Source: Candidatus Kaiserbacteria bacterium RIFCSPHIGHO2_01_FULL_54_36 (lineage in GTDB: Bacteria > Patescibacteriota > Minisyncoccia > Phycocordibacterales > UBA2100). From it: a stretch of 47,428 nt of DNA. A program made the translations under genes and the position numbers. Location of the stretch: positions 345 to 47,772 of the forward strand of contig MFKV01000005.1 of NCBI GenBank assembly GCA_001781105.1, in the 5' to 3' direction. The notes under the pieces were generated by a model. That model had not been told where the DNA came from. It did not search any database and was given only the letters and a program-made list of their open reading frames with translations. How positions within the stretch are numbered: the first letter of the stretch is position 1; each line of letters begins with the position of its first letter. Positions 26,381 through 35,022 of the stretch are shown piece after piece.

Positions 26381-28621
26381 ATGTTTGACCACGGGCAACA
26401 TTCCCGCGGCCTGCGTTCGCAGGCAGGCTTTGCAGTGCTGCCCGTCCTCGGCCTCATTGCGATTGTCGGTAGCTTGGCAGTCATTTTTGATGCCGTGCAA
26501 TCAAACCCCCTTTCACAAACGGCGGGAGCGCGTCTTGCCGCCGATTTTCCGTCACGGGACCAGACCGTCCCAGTTGACAGTAGTCCAACAAAGACTAATT
26601 CATCTTTTACGGGATCGGCAGTTCCTTATACGGACAGCAAGCAATTTTATTCAGCCACAGATGCGCCGATGCCAACCAAACAAGATTCGGATGCCGACCC
26701 GGATGGAACCGAAAAATCACCATGTCAGCCGGGCGATAAATACAAAATTGTGAATGGCCAAACCCAGACGTGTAACGGAAAAGAGAATCAGAAAACGTGC
26801 AAAACACAGTCTTGTGAAGGGAGTGGTAGAACTACGGCTCAAGTAGCTGCATGCCGCGAGCAGAATCCGCAGTGTGAAGTCGAATTTTGCGATGCCAACG
26901 ACAAGAATTGCAGAAAAGTCCGGTTCACACCGGGCCAAAACGATGCCGCGTTCCAGAAAGCATTGAATTCGGGAACGATCAATGACTTTGGAAAACAGCT
27001 CAATCAACAAGAGTTGGCAAAAATTCTTGCAAACATGACACAAGAAGAGAGAAAACAAATCCTCCCTAATCTGGGGCTACCCAACAATACAGTTAATGGA
27101 GCTTTCAGTACACTTCAGCAAGACTATGCGAGAGAATTAAATAACAACGCGCGACAGATTGACAATCTCCAAGCACAGTTAGACACCTGTGCACAACAAG
27201 GCAGTGGTATTTGTTATGACGACAGGCTTGTCGACCGTGTCGCGGAGGAGCAACAGAAGTTGCAGGAAAGGAATAAAGAACTTGAGGAACAAATGCAAAA
27301 TTTGGCTACTGAACAAAAAGCACTTACCCCGGAAGATGGCAAACGACCAGATAGCACAGACGATGAACCAATAGGGAGTGTGGACTGCAACGAAGACCGG
27401 ACTCACTGCACTGGCGTCGTATACACAAAAGAAGATGTCGACCGCCTTAACCAACTTGGCTTTACCTGTGAGCAAACGGATGATGGGATTGCTTGCGAAA
27501 GAACACAAGCTCCAGGTTCGCCGTGTCGGGCAACTCAGGACTGCGGAGGCAACCAAACATGCAATCCTGGCACAAAACGATGCGAGGTCGCTCCCCAAAG
27601 ATGCCCTAATGGTGGGACACCTCCAGATTGCAGTACGTTTACCCCTGGCCCAGGTCCGCAGCAGCCTCCGAAACAGCAAAACCCGATCCAGGATCTTATG
27701 AAATCTCTCGGCAAGATGTTTGGTGGGGGCGCCAAGCCCGGTGGTGCTGGTGGGGGGAGCCCTCCGCCGCAACCTCAGCAGCCTCCCCAACAATGTTCGA
27801 CCGACTCCGCCGCATACCAGCAGCAACAGCAGCAATATCAGCAACAGCAGCAGCAATACAACTATCAACTGCAACAGTACAACTATCAGCAGCAATTGAA
27901 TCAGTACAACAGCACCTATTATGGGAACAACTCGGTGCTGCCTCCGCCACCAATGCAACCTCGACCGTGCACTCCCTCGACAGGCAATCAATGCCAATCG
28001 CAGCCGCAACAGCCGCCCGCCTCGAGCTGTACGGTAGGCACATGGCGGGCGACCTACAGTGGCGTGTGTATCACCGGCTGGCAATGCATTCCCAACACGT
28101 CCGAGCCTCAAATCCCGAAGGCCGAGCTTTCGTGCGAGCCGCAAGTCGCCGATGTCGGCATGTCTTTGAATATTAGCTACTCCTGCTCTGCCGGCACCGC
28201 ATCAAGCAATGGATTTAAAGTCACCACGCAACCATCGGGCTCGGCGACGACGATAGTCACCAATCCGCCTGCGGGCACCAACACTGCGACGCACGCCCTC
28301 ACGTGTACCCACGAAGGGAAAACGGCCGGTGCGCAATGCAGCGTACAGGTCAACAGGCCTTCAATTATTCTCGTAGCAAATCCAAAGACTGCTGCTGCGG
28401 GCGGCACCTCACTCTTGGGCTGGCTCACGACGGGCATGCAATCGTGTACGGTTAGCAGCCCTGATCAGGCCGATTTCACCGCGCGTAATTCTTCAAACAC
28501 AAGCGTCAATGGCGCTGCGACCACCTCCCCGATTACTTCGCAAGCGAGATTCCTACTACACTGCGAGACGATCAGTGGGGGTACGAAAGATGCAACGACG
28601 ACCATTAGGGTGATCCCGTAA
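26381..28621 (+). CDS. Large secreted protein with Cys-rich N-terminal half, Q/Y-rich linker and C-terminal Ig-like domain
   Basis: N-terminal TM/signal (FAVLPVLGLIAIVGSLAVIF); AYQQQQQQYQQQQQQYNYQLQQYNYQQQLNQY; shared C-terminal module with the 23224 protein. Confidence 0.8.
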   Translation: MFDHGQHSRGLRSQAGFAVLPVLGLIAIVGSLAVIFDAVQSNPLSQTAGARLAADFPSRDQTVPVDSSPTKTNSSFTGSAVPYTDSKQFYSATDAPMPTKQDSDADPDGTEKSPCQPGDKYKIVNGQTQTCNGKENQKTCKTQSCEGSGRTTAQVAACREQNPQCEVEFCDANDKNCRKVRFTPGQNDAAFQKALNSGTINDFGKQLNQQELAKILANMTQEERKQILPNLGLPNNTVNGAFSTLQQDYARELNNNARQIDNLQAQLDTCAQQGSGICYDDRLVDRVAEEQQKLQERNKELEEQMQNLATEQKALTPEDGKRPDSTDDEPIGSVDCNEDRTHCTGVVYTKEDVDRLNQLGFTCEQTDDGIACERTQAPGSPCRATQDCGGNQTCNPGTKRCEVAPQRCPNGGTPPDCSTFTPGPGPQQPPKQQNPIQDLMKSLGKMFGGGAKPGGAGGGSPPPQPQQPPQQCSTDSAAYQQQQQQYQQQQQQYNYQLQQYNYQQQLNQYNSTYYGNNSVLPPPPMQPRPCTPSTGNQCQSQPQQPPASSCTVGTWRATYSGVCITGWQCIPNTSEPQIPKAELSCEPQVADVGMSLNISYSCSAGTASSNGFKVTTQPSGSATTIVTNPPAGTNTATHALTCTHEGKTAGAQCSVQVNRPSIILVANPKTAAAGGTSLLGWLTTGMQSCTVSSPDQADFTARNSSNTSVNGAATTSPITSQARFLLHCETISGGTKDATTTIRVIP

Positions 28622-28625
28622 AAGG

Positions 28626-29096
28626 CTACAACCCGAAAAATTCGAGGATCTTGTGCGCAAAAGGTTCTCTCATGGGGACCTCTTCGACGCGTTCACGTAG
28701 GTAGCTGCGCACGACGTGCGGGTCGATATTCTCTAGGGGAATGACGAGGTTGGGCGCCATAAATTTGACCGTATCGACGAGTAGGAGCGGTCGGTCGCCA
28801 TGCTCCTCTTCTACCCAAAAAGAGATGACCTCTTCATACGCATGCATCACCTCTCCCACCCGTATGCCACGGTCCGAGATCTCGAAGCGCTCGAGGTCCG
28901 GCGGCACATTGGCGAGCATGCCGAGTATTGCCGCCGCGATGACAATGAGGATCGCAAAGAAAAAATCGTGGAACAGGATGCTCGTGAGCGCGGCCGAGAC
29001 AGCGACAATTCCGAGCGCCCAAAACCAATCATTCCCGCGAGGGACGTGCTCGTGCTCGTACGCGCTCCAGCGCAAAATGACTCTCTTGGGAGGCAT
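28626..29096 (-). CDS. Conserved hypothetical membrane protein (two TM segments)
   Basis: MPPKRVILRWSAYEHEHVPRGNDWFWALGIVAVSAALTSILFHDFFFAILIVIAAAILGML... Confidence 0.6.
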   Translation of the reverse strand: MPPKRVILRWSAYEHEHVPRGNDWFWALGIVAVSAALTSILFHDFFFAILIVIAAAILGMLANVPPDLERFEISDRGIRVGEVMHAYEEVISFWVEEEHGDRPLLLVDTVKFMAPNLVIPLENIDPHVVRSYLRERVEEVPMREPFAHKILEFFGL

Positions 29097-29187
29097 GGAA
29101 ATAAGTATACCGTATAGAGTATCCCGTATAGCGCGGAAGACGCAGTAAATTACTACGTTCTACGAACTACTTTCTGCGAACTAGCCC

Positions 29188-29622
29188 TTACGGCCTGAAG
29201 AAGTTGTTGCAGCCTTGTACGTAGTTGTTATTGGCCTGCTCCATGCAAAAACCAAGCCAGTAGTTGCTGCCCGTAGCGTCACTTCGATACGTATAGTCGT
29301 AGGTCGGTGTTTGCGGATCAGCGGGCACCTGTGTAATTGTGCCAGCTCCGATGAGCGCGGTCGACACAGCATCCGCTCCCGACAAGGTAGTCGTAGCCGC
29401 GGAGATCACGTATCGGTTGTTGTCGTTGTTGTAGAGCGTGAGGGCTTTTTTGATAGCATCAATGTCAGCAAGGCGGCGGGCATCTCGTGCTTTGATGCGC
29501 GCTGAGTTGAGCGATGCAAGCACGATAGACGCGAGAATGCCGATGATAGCGATAACGACGAGCAATTCAATAAGAGTAAAACCCTTAACAAAACGATTGG
29601 AGACTTTGTGCATATGCGGCAA
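29188..29622 (-). CDS. Type IV pilin-like prepilin
   Basis: VKGFTLIELLVVIAIIGILASIVLASLNSARIKARDARRLADIDAIKKALTLY, a class III prepilin signature. Confidence 0.95.
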   Translation of the reverse strand: MPHMHKVSNRFVKGFTLIELLVVIAIIGILASIVLASLNSARIKARDARRLADIDAIKKALTLYNNDNNRYVISAATTTLSGADAVSTALIGAGTITQVPADPQTPTYDYTYRSDATGSNYWLGFCMEQANNNYVQGCNNFFRP

Positions 29623-29700
29623 TTGTAGCCTGCCTCATGAAGCGCTCAATAGAGAGGTGTGCACATCTTTTTCGGCGCCTCGCATTAGCTCGGTATCCTG

Positions 29701-29740
29701 CAAAAACATAGTCGTCCGCTTCGCGGACTCGTTGTTTTTG
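29701..29740 (-). terminator. Hairpin downstream of tRNA-Ser
   Basis: CAAAAACA...GTCCGC-ttc-GCGGAC...TGTTTTTG. Confidence 0.6.
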
Positions 29741-29825
29741 CGGAGGGGGTGAGATTCGAACTCACGGTGCCTTTCGACACTCCTGTTTTCAAGACAGGTG
29801 CACTAAACCACTATGCGACCCCTCC
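29741..29825 (-). tRNA. tRNA-Ser(UGA)
   Basis: GGAGGGG/CCCCTCC acceptor; anticodon stem-loop CCTGT-CTTGAAA-ACAGG; long variable arm; T-arm TGAG-TTCGAATCTCA. Confidence 0.93.
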
Positions 29826-29892
29826 AATACAGTGTTGTACCACAAAAATGCTCCCTAGTTATATTCGCGGCGCAGTTTGGTAGAGTGCTGGA

Positions 29893-30900
29893 ATGGCACT
29901 GCAAAGCACCATAGGGTTTAAGCCCGTTGCCGCGGCGGTAATAGGCAATACCGTCGTTACCATCATTAAATTCTTTGCGGCCTCGGTGTCAGGCTCAAGC
30001 TCGATGTTCTCCGAGGCGATACACAGCCTCGCAGACACTGCCAACCAGATACTGCTTCTTATTGGCTTGCGCCGCTCACTCAAAAAAGCGGACGATAATT
30101 TTGAGTACGGGTACGGCAACGAACTTTCTTTTTGGGCGCTTATTTCAGCATGCGGTATATTTTTTGTGGGCGCAGGAGTCACGGCCTACCACGGCATCAC
30201 ATCTTTCCTGCATCCGCACGAAATAGAATTCTCGTGGGTCGTGCTCATCGTTTTGCTCATAGCGTTTGTAATAGAGTCGTACACGCTCTGGGTTGCCATT
30301 TCCCAGCTAAAGCGTGCTTTTCCCAGGATGCGCTGGCGGAAGCGGCTTCAGCACGCAGACCCCTCTACGCTTGCAGTGTTCCTTGAGGATGCGGTCGCTG
30401 TGTTTGGGGTACTCATCGCGGCTCTCAGCATCGCACTTTCGTATTACACAGGAGCGCCGGTATGGGATGCGATCGGATCGATCATAATCGCCACACTCCT
30501 CGGCGTGGTTGCCGTTGTGCTCATTGTGAAAAACCGCTCGTATCTCCTCGGGCGCGCGATACCAGAAGGTCTGCAGGAAAAAGTGGAGGCGCTTCTCTTG
30601 AGCGAGCCCACGATAGAGAAGGTCCTCGATTTTAAGTCGACGATCCTCGGATTCGGCGTGTACCGCATCACATGCGATGTGGAATTCAACGGCGGCGCGC
30701 TCTTGGGCGATGTCTATCAGCAATCTGCGCTCCGGGACGAATACGAGGAGGTGCGCGGCGACTACGAGGCCTTCAAGCGGTTTTGCGCTGATTATGCGGA
30801 CCGTATCCCGCGCCTCATGGGCAAAAAAATAGATGAGATAGAAGCGCGTATCCGCAAAGCGCATCCGGCGATACGCCACATCGACATTGAGATCAATTAG
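29893..30900 (+). CDS. Cation diffusion facilitator family transporter
   Basis: SGSSSMFSEAIHSLADTANQILLLIGL, ...VFLEDAVAVFGVLIAALSIAL, cytoplasmic C-terminal domain. Confidence 0.92.
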   Translation: MALQSTIGFKPVAAAVIGNTVVTIIKFFAASVSGSSSMFSEAIHSLADTANQILLLIGLRRSLKKADDNFEYGYGNELSFWALISACGIFFVGAGVTAYHGITSFLHPHEIEFSWVVLIVLLIAFVIESYTLWVAISQLKRAFPRMRWRKRLQHADPSTLAVFLEDAVAVFGVLIAALSIALSYYTGAPVWDAIGSIIIATLLGVVAVVLIVKNRSYLLGRAIPEGLQEKVEALLLSEPTIEKVLDFKSTILGFGVYRITCDVEFNGGALLGDVYQQSALRDEYEEVRGDYEAFKRFCADYADRIPRLMGKKIDEIEARIRKAHPAIRHIDIEIN

Positions 30901-30907
30901 CTTGCAT

Positions 30908-31363
30908 ATGGAACAACCGACAAAAGCAATTTCTTGGAACGAGATAGAGGAGCTGGCACAAGAGCTTGCGGATGCAATTCGCGCAAGCGGCTTCAATCCT
31001 GATTATCTATTTGGCATCGCGGTTGGAGGATTGGTACCGCTCGCGCTTTTGTCCCGTGCATTGAAGGTCAAGAATGTTGTTACGATTTCCGCGCATGCAT
31101 ATGAGTTTGACAGCACAAAGCGCGGTGAACTCGTTGTCACACATATGCCGGCGATCGATGTGCAGGGGAAAAAAGTACTGCTAATCGACGAGATCGCCGA
31201 TTCGGGTGAGACGCTCACGCACCTAGCACGGCTTCTCAGAGAGCGCTGTAATATCGGGGAGCTCAAGACGGCGACGCTTGTGGTGCATCAGGAGCATTGC
31301 AAGAGTAGGCCAGACTTTTTTGTGTTAGCAACAGACCAGTGGGTAGTTTTTCCATGGGAATAA
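30908..31363 (+). CDS. Phosphoribosyltransferase
   Basis: MEQPTKAISWNEIEELAQELADAIRASGFNPDYLFGIAVGGLVPLALLSRAL...GKKVLLIDEIADSGETL. Confidence 0.88.
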   Translation: MEQPTKAISWNEIEELAQELADAIRASGFNPDYLFGIAVGGLVPLALLSRALKVKNVVTISAHAYEFDSTKRGELVVTHMPAIDVQGKKVLLIDEIADSGETLTHLARLLRERCNIGELKTATLVVHQEHCKSRPDFFVLATDQWVVFPWE

Positions 31364-31704
31364 ACATGTTGTTTACAGGCAGAGTACAAAAGGGGACAAA
31401 ACGCGCAGTTGCGCTCGGGTTTCCCACTATCAATATTCCACTCGACGATGCAGATGTATCAGGAATTTATGCTGCGCGAGTGCAGGCAGGAGAGAAAGTA
31501 TACGAAGCGGCCGCGTATGCCGACCAAAAACGAGGCGTACTCGAAGCGCATCTTTTGGATTTTGCAAAAGATCTGTACGGATGGAAAGTGACAATAAAAT
31601 TATTAAAAAAAATACGGGAGGACAAGAAATTTTCCGACGATGCAGGGCTCCGTATCGCGATAGCGGACGACGTTGCAAAAGTGCGCGAATACTTTAAGAA
31701 TTGA
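31354..31704 (+). CDS. Stand-alone riboflavin kinase (RibF C-terminal domain-like)
   Basis: FTGRVQKGTKRAVALGFPTINIPLDDADVSGIYAARV (GFPTIN motif); HLLDFAKDLYGWKVTIKLLKKIREDKKF. Confidence 0.9.
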   Translation: MGINMLFTGRVQKGTKRAVALGFPTINIPLDDADVSGIYAARVQAGEKVYEAAAYADQKRGVLEAHLLDFAKDLYGWKVTIKLLKKIREDKKFSDDAGLRIAIADDVAKVREYFKN

Positions 31705-31708
31705 TGGC

Positions 31709-32335
31709 ATGTTCACCGGCGTTGTTGAAAAAACCTCGAAGATCGTGTCCGCGGAAATATGCGGGGGGTGCAGATGTGTTCGTATCCGCAAACCGCGTGA
31801 GTGGAAAGTATCAAATGGACAAAGCATATCGATCGACGGTATCTGCTCGACGGTCGTTTCTTTCGAAAAGCATTCTTTTGATGTGGAGTATATGCAAGAG
31901 ACGCTCTCAAAAACGACCGCAGCATCTTTCGCGAAAGATACCGTAGTAAATCTCGAACGATCGCTGAAGTACGGCGCGCGTGTAGAAGGGCATCTTATAC
32001 AGGGACATGTAGACGCGCGGATACGCCTTGCTGCCACGGTAGAGAAAGGAAGGTCGCGCGAAATTATCGTTGCCACTCCGCGTGCACTGGGGAAGCGGAT
32101 TACGGTGCACGGATCCATTGCTCTCAATGGAGTGAGCCTTACGGTAGCCCGCAAGCGCGGCGCCACGATCGCGGTCGCGCTAATTCCGCACACAACTACT
32201 CATACGAATCTTGGTCTTCTATCCGTGGGCGATATGGTCAATATAGAGCTCGATCACAGCGCTCTTCTGGTGAGGCGGGTTGCCCGTGGTAGAGTGGTGC
32301 GCAATGCAACGAAAAGAATATACAAAAAGGATTAA
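31709..32335 (+). CDS. ribE: Riboflavin synthase alpha chain
   Basis: MFTGVVEKTSKI...SIDGICSTVV...GARVEGHLIQGHVD...NGVSLTVARKRG...IPHTTTHTNLGLLSVGDMVNIELD. Confidence 0.95.
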   Translation: MFTGVVEKTSKIVSAEICGGCRCVRIRKPREWKVSNGQSISIDGICSTVVSFEKHSFDVEYMQETLSKTTAASFAKDTVVNLERSLKYGARVEGHLIQGHVDARIRLAATVEKGRSREIIVATPRALGKRITVHGSIALNGVSLTVARKRGATIAVALIPHTTTHTNLGLLSVGDMVNIELDHSALLVRRVARGRVVRNATKRIYKKD

Positions 32336-32771
32336 GCCACGGGATGCCTCGAGGCTTACGGTCGGGATCGTAGTCTCCCGTTTCAACGCAGATATCACCG
32401 AGCGTATGCTCAAAGGCGCGCTTGAAGTACTTCATCTTTCCAAAGTCAGAGAGGATAACATCTCCATAGTGCAAGTGCCGGGAAGCTTCGAGATCCCATT
32501 CGGTTGTCTCAAACTTCTCAAAAAGAAAAAGCCAGACGCAATAGTCGCGCTCGGCTGTATCATAAGGGGTGAGACGAAGCACGATGAGTATCTCGCGTCA
32601 GCCGTTTCGCACGGAATAATAGATCTCATTCTTCACCACAGGGTTCCCATCTCGTTTGGTGTCATCACGACGAATAATCTGGCGCAGGCGAAAGTGCGTT
32701 CGAGTGGGAAAACGAATAAGGGGGGCGAAGCGGCGAGAGCCGCACTTGGTATGGCATTATTGTCAGTATGA
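32304..32771 (+). CDS. ribH: 6,7-dimethyl-8-ribityllumazine synthase
   Basis: GIVVSRFNADITERMLKGALEVL...VPGSFEIPFGC...DAIVALGCIIRGETKHDEYLA...GVITTNNLAQAKVRSSGKTNKGGEAARAAL. Confidence 0.96.
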   Translation: MQRKEYTKRIKPRDASRLTVGIVVSRFNADITERMLKGALEVLHLSKVREDNISIVQVPGSFEIPFGCLKLLKKKKPDAIVALGCIIRGETKHDEYLASAVSHGIIDLILHHRVPISFGVITTNNLAQAKVRSSGKTNKGGEAARAALGMALLSV

Positions 32772-33733
32772 AATACCCCATTGCGTTTTTTGGCCCGTCA
32801 CTCATCTTTATAGCCGCCGCGCTCTGGGCGACCGACGCACCCTTCCGCTCGCATCTCACGCAGACGCTCTCCTCCAATTTCATCGTACTCGCCGAGCACG
32901 CGGTTGACCTCCTCATCGCGCTCCCGATACTCGTGTGGGGATGGCGGGAGCTCAAAAATCTCTCAAGGCGCGAGTGGCTTGCCGTCGTCTTCATCGCGGT
33001 CGGCGGCTCCGCGCTCGCTTCCGTCGCATTCACCCAATCATTTCACTATGTGAATCCTTCTGTCTCCATCCTTCTACAAAAAGTGCAACCGCTTATCGCC
33101 ATCGCGCTCGCGTGGTTTTTCCTCGGCGAGCGCTTGAGCAAGAATTTTTGGGTCTGGACGGCAACGGCGCTCTTCGGCGCGTATCTCGTGAGCTTCCCCG
33201 GTCTTGTGCCGCAGCTCTACGAAGGCGAAGCATTCAATCCCAACACAATGGGAGTGATCCTTGCGCTTACCGCGGCCGTGCTGTGGGGAGCTTCGACGGT
33301 ATTTGGTAAATTTGTGCTGCAAAAAGTCTCGTTCCAGATGATGACGAGCCTACGCTTCGTCGGTGCGTTCATATTTTTGGCGATTTTGACGTCTGCACAG
33401 CATTCATTTCCGGCAGCAGGCACGATGACGTATACCGACATGGTTTTCATCGGCATCATCGCCGTCACTTCGGGAGTCTTCTCGCTCTTTATCTACTACT
33501 ACGGATTGCAATTCACCCGCGCTTCGATCGCGACGATCGCTGAGCTCGGCTTTCCGCTTGCCGCCGTCTTCGTCAACGCGTATTTCATCGCAAGCGCTCC
33601 CGTGCCAGGCGCTTTCTTAGGGCTTGTCGCCGGCCAATGGCTCGGCACGGCACTGCTACTCTTCGCCATGCTCATGCTCTCGCGAGTGAATCAAGAATCA
33701 ACCGCCATCGAGCTTCCCGCCGCTCGGATGTAG
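32768..33733 (+). CDS. DMT/EamA-family transporter
   Basis: Ten predicted TM segments in two EamA-like halves; overlaps the ribH stop by ATGA. Confidence 0.88.
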   Translation: MKYPIAFFGPSLIFIAAALWATDAPFRSHLTQTLSSNFIVLAEHAVDLLIALPILVWGWRELKNLSRREWLAVVFIAVGGSALASVAFTQSFHYVNPSVSILLQKVQPLIAIALAWFFLGERLSKNFWVWTATALFGAYLVSFPGLVPQLYEGEAFNPNTMGVILALTAAVLWGASTVFGKFVLQKVSFQMMTSLRFVGAFIFLAILTSAQHSFPAAGTMTYTDMVFIGIIAVTSGVFSLFIYYYGLQFTRASIATIAELGFPLAAVFVNAYFIASAPVPGAFLGLVAGQWLGTALLLFAMLMLSRVNQESTAIELPAARM

Positions 33734-33740
33734 AGGCGCC

Positions 33741-34148
33741 ATGACACGCATCATGGTCTTTGGGACGTTCGATATGGTCCACATCGGACACGTAGATTTT
33801 TTCCGGCAGGCACGAGGGTTGGCCAAGAAACCACATTTGATTGTCTCAGTGGCGCGGGACAACGTAGTTACGCGGATCAAAGGGGAGCGGCCGCGAAGGA
33901 ATGAAAAGCAACGCCATTCACTCGTTGCACGCAATACGCTGGTCGATGAGGCAGTGCTTGGCCAGGAAGAAGGCTACATCGAGCACATCATTGATGCCAA
34001 GCCCGATATCATTGCGCTTGGGTATGACCAGGGTGGGGAGTATGTGGATCGGCTCGAGCGCGACTTGCTCAATTTCGGTAAGAAGATAAGGATAGTAAGG
34101 CTTGAAGCATTCAAGCCGGAGAAATACAAAACCTCAAAATTGCTTTAA
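33741..34148 (+). CDS. Nucleotidyltransferase resembling archaeal FAD synthetase (RibL)
   Basis: [43 protein letters not shown]...ISxR-like region...[11 protein letters not shown]...[18 protein letters not shown]. Confidence 0.8.
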   Translation: MTRIMVFGTFDMVHIGHVDFFRQARGLAKKPHLIVSVARDNVVTRIKGERPRRNEKQRHSLVARNTLVDEAVLGQEEGYIEHIIDAKPDIIALGYDQGGEYVDRLERDLLNFGKKIRIVRLEAFKPEKYKTSKLL

Positions 34149-34229
34149 TCCCTTTTCTCCTCGTAAGTCTTATTCGCCCGAATAAGGCCTATAAGGATGC
34201 GAATGTCGATCCTACGTTATACTCAGGCA

Positions 34230-34616
34230 ATGCGATATTTGGGGGTAGATTATGGGGCAAAACGCATTGGCCTTGCAGTATCGACTGAAGGTATAGCATT
34301 CCCACACAGTACTATTCCGAATGACGGAAGCGTCTTTGTGGTACTTGGAGAGATCATTGCAAAAGAAAAAGTGGTGAGCATTATCGTCGGCGATACGCGC
34401 TCTTTTGGCGGGCATGAAAATCCTGTCACCAAAGACGCAGAGGATTTTATCAAGCGGCTCAAAAAAGAGACCGGTCTGCCGGTCGTAGCGGCATGGGAAG
34501 CAGGAAGCTCTATCGAAGCTTCGCGTTACGCCCCGGAGAATCAATCACACGACGACAGCGCCGCGGCAGCCATCATCTTGCAGCGCTTTCTCGATACCAA
34601 AGGTAGAATACAGTAA
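34230..34616 (+). CDS. ruvX: RuvX/YqgF family Holliday junction resolvase-like protein
   Basis: MRYLGVDYGAKRIGLAVSTEGIAFPHSTI...IIVGDTRSFGG...HDDSAAAAIILQRFL. Confidence 0.9.
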   Translation: MRYLGVDYGAKRIGLAVSTEGIAFPHSTIPNDGSVFVVLGEIIAKEKVVSIIVGDTRSFGGHENPVTKDAEDFIKRLKKETGLPVVAAWEAGSSIEASRYAPENQSHDDSAAAAIILQRFLDTKGRIQ

Positions 34617-34620
34617 CCAT

Positions 34621-34962
34621 ATGGAAGAAAATAAGTCAGAAATTCAATACGAGGATTTTGCGAGGCTTGATATCAGGATGGGGACTGTTGTGGCAGCAGA
34701 GCTCGTCCCCGAGACAGACAAGCTCATTAAGTGCACGATAGATTTTGGCGAACTCGGGAAGCGGACGATCGTTTCTGGTATCGCACAATGGAAAAAGCCC
34801 GAAGATCTGGTCGGCAAGCAACTGCCGTATATCGTAAATCTTGCGCCGCGCGTTCTGAAGGGTGTTGAGAGCCAGGGAATGCTACTTGCGGCCTCCGACG
34901 AGAATGGCGTTGCGCTCCTCGCGCTCGAGCGGAATGTTCCCAACGGTACCCGACTTCGCTAA
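34621..34962 (+). CDS. tRNA-binding domain protein (CsaA / MetG C-terminal domain-like)
   Basis: IQYEDFARLDIRMGTVVAAELVPETDKLIKCTIDFGELGKRTIVSGIAQWKKPEDLVGKQLPYIVNLAPRVLKGVESQGMLLAAS. Confidence 0.92.
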   Translation: MEENKSEIQYEDFARLDIRMGTVVAAELVPETDKLIKCTIDFGELGKRTIVSGIAQWKKPEDLVGKQLPYIVNLAPRVLKGVESQGMLLAASDENGVALLALERNVPNGTRLR

Positions 34963-35022
34963 AGCTTCGAAGGGCAGGCCAAACTGAAATAGTGGCTTTA
35001 AAACAGGGTATACTTACGAGTA

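Noticed and set aside
27820-27920. Short-period CAG/CAA repeats resembling a CRISPR-like or microsatellite array
   Set aside because: They encode the Q/Y linker in frame; no repeat-spacer structure. No CRISPR array or cas gene found in the window.
27179-28144. 321-aa minus-strand ORF rich in Leu repeats
   Set aside because: Complement of the Q-rich coding tract of the secreted protein; low-complexity artefact.
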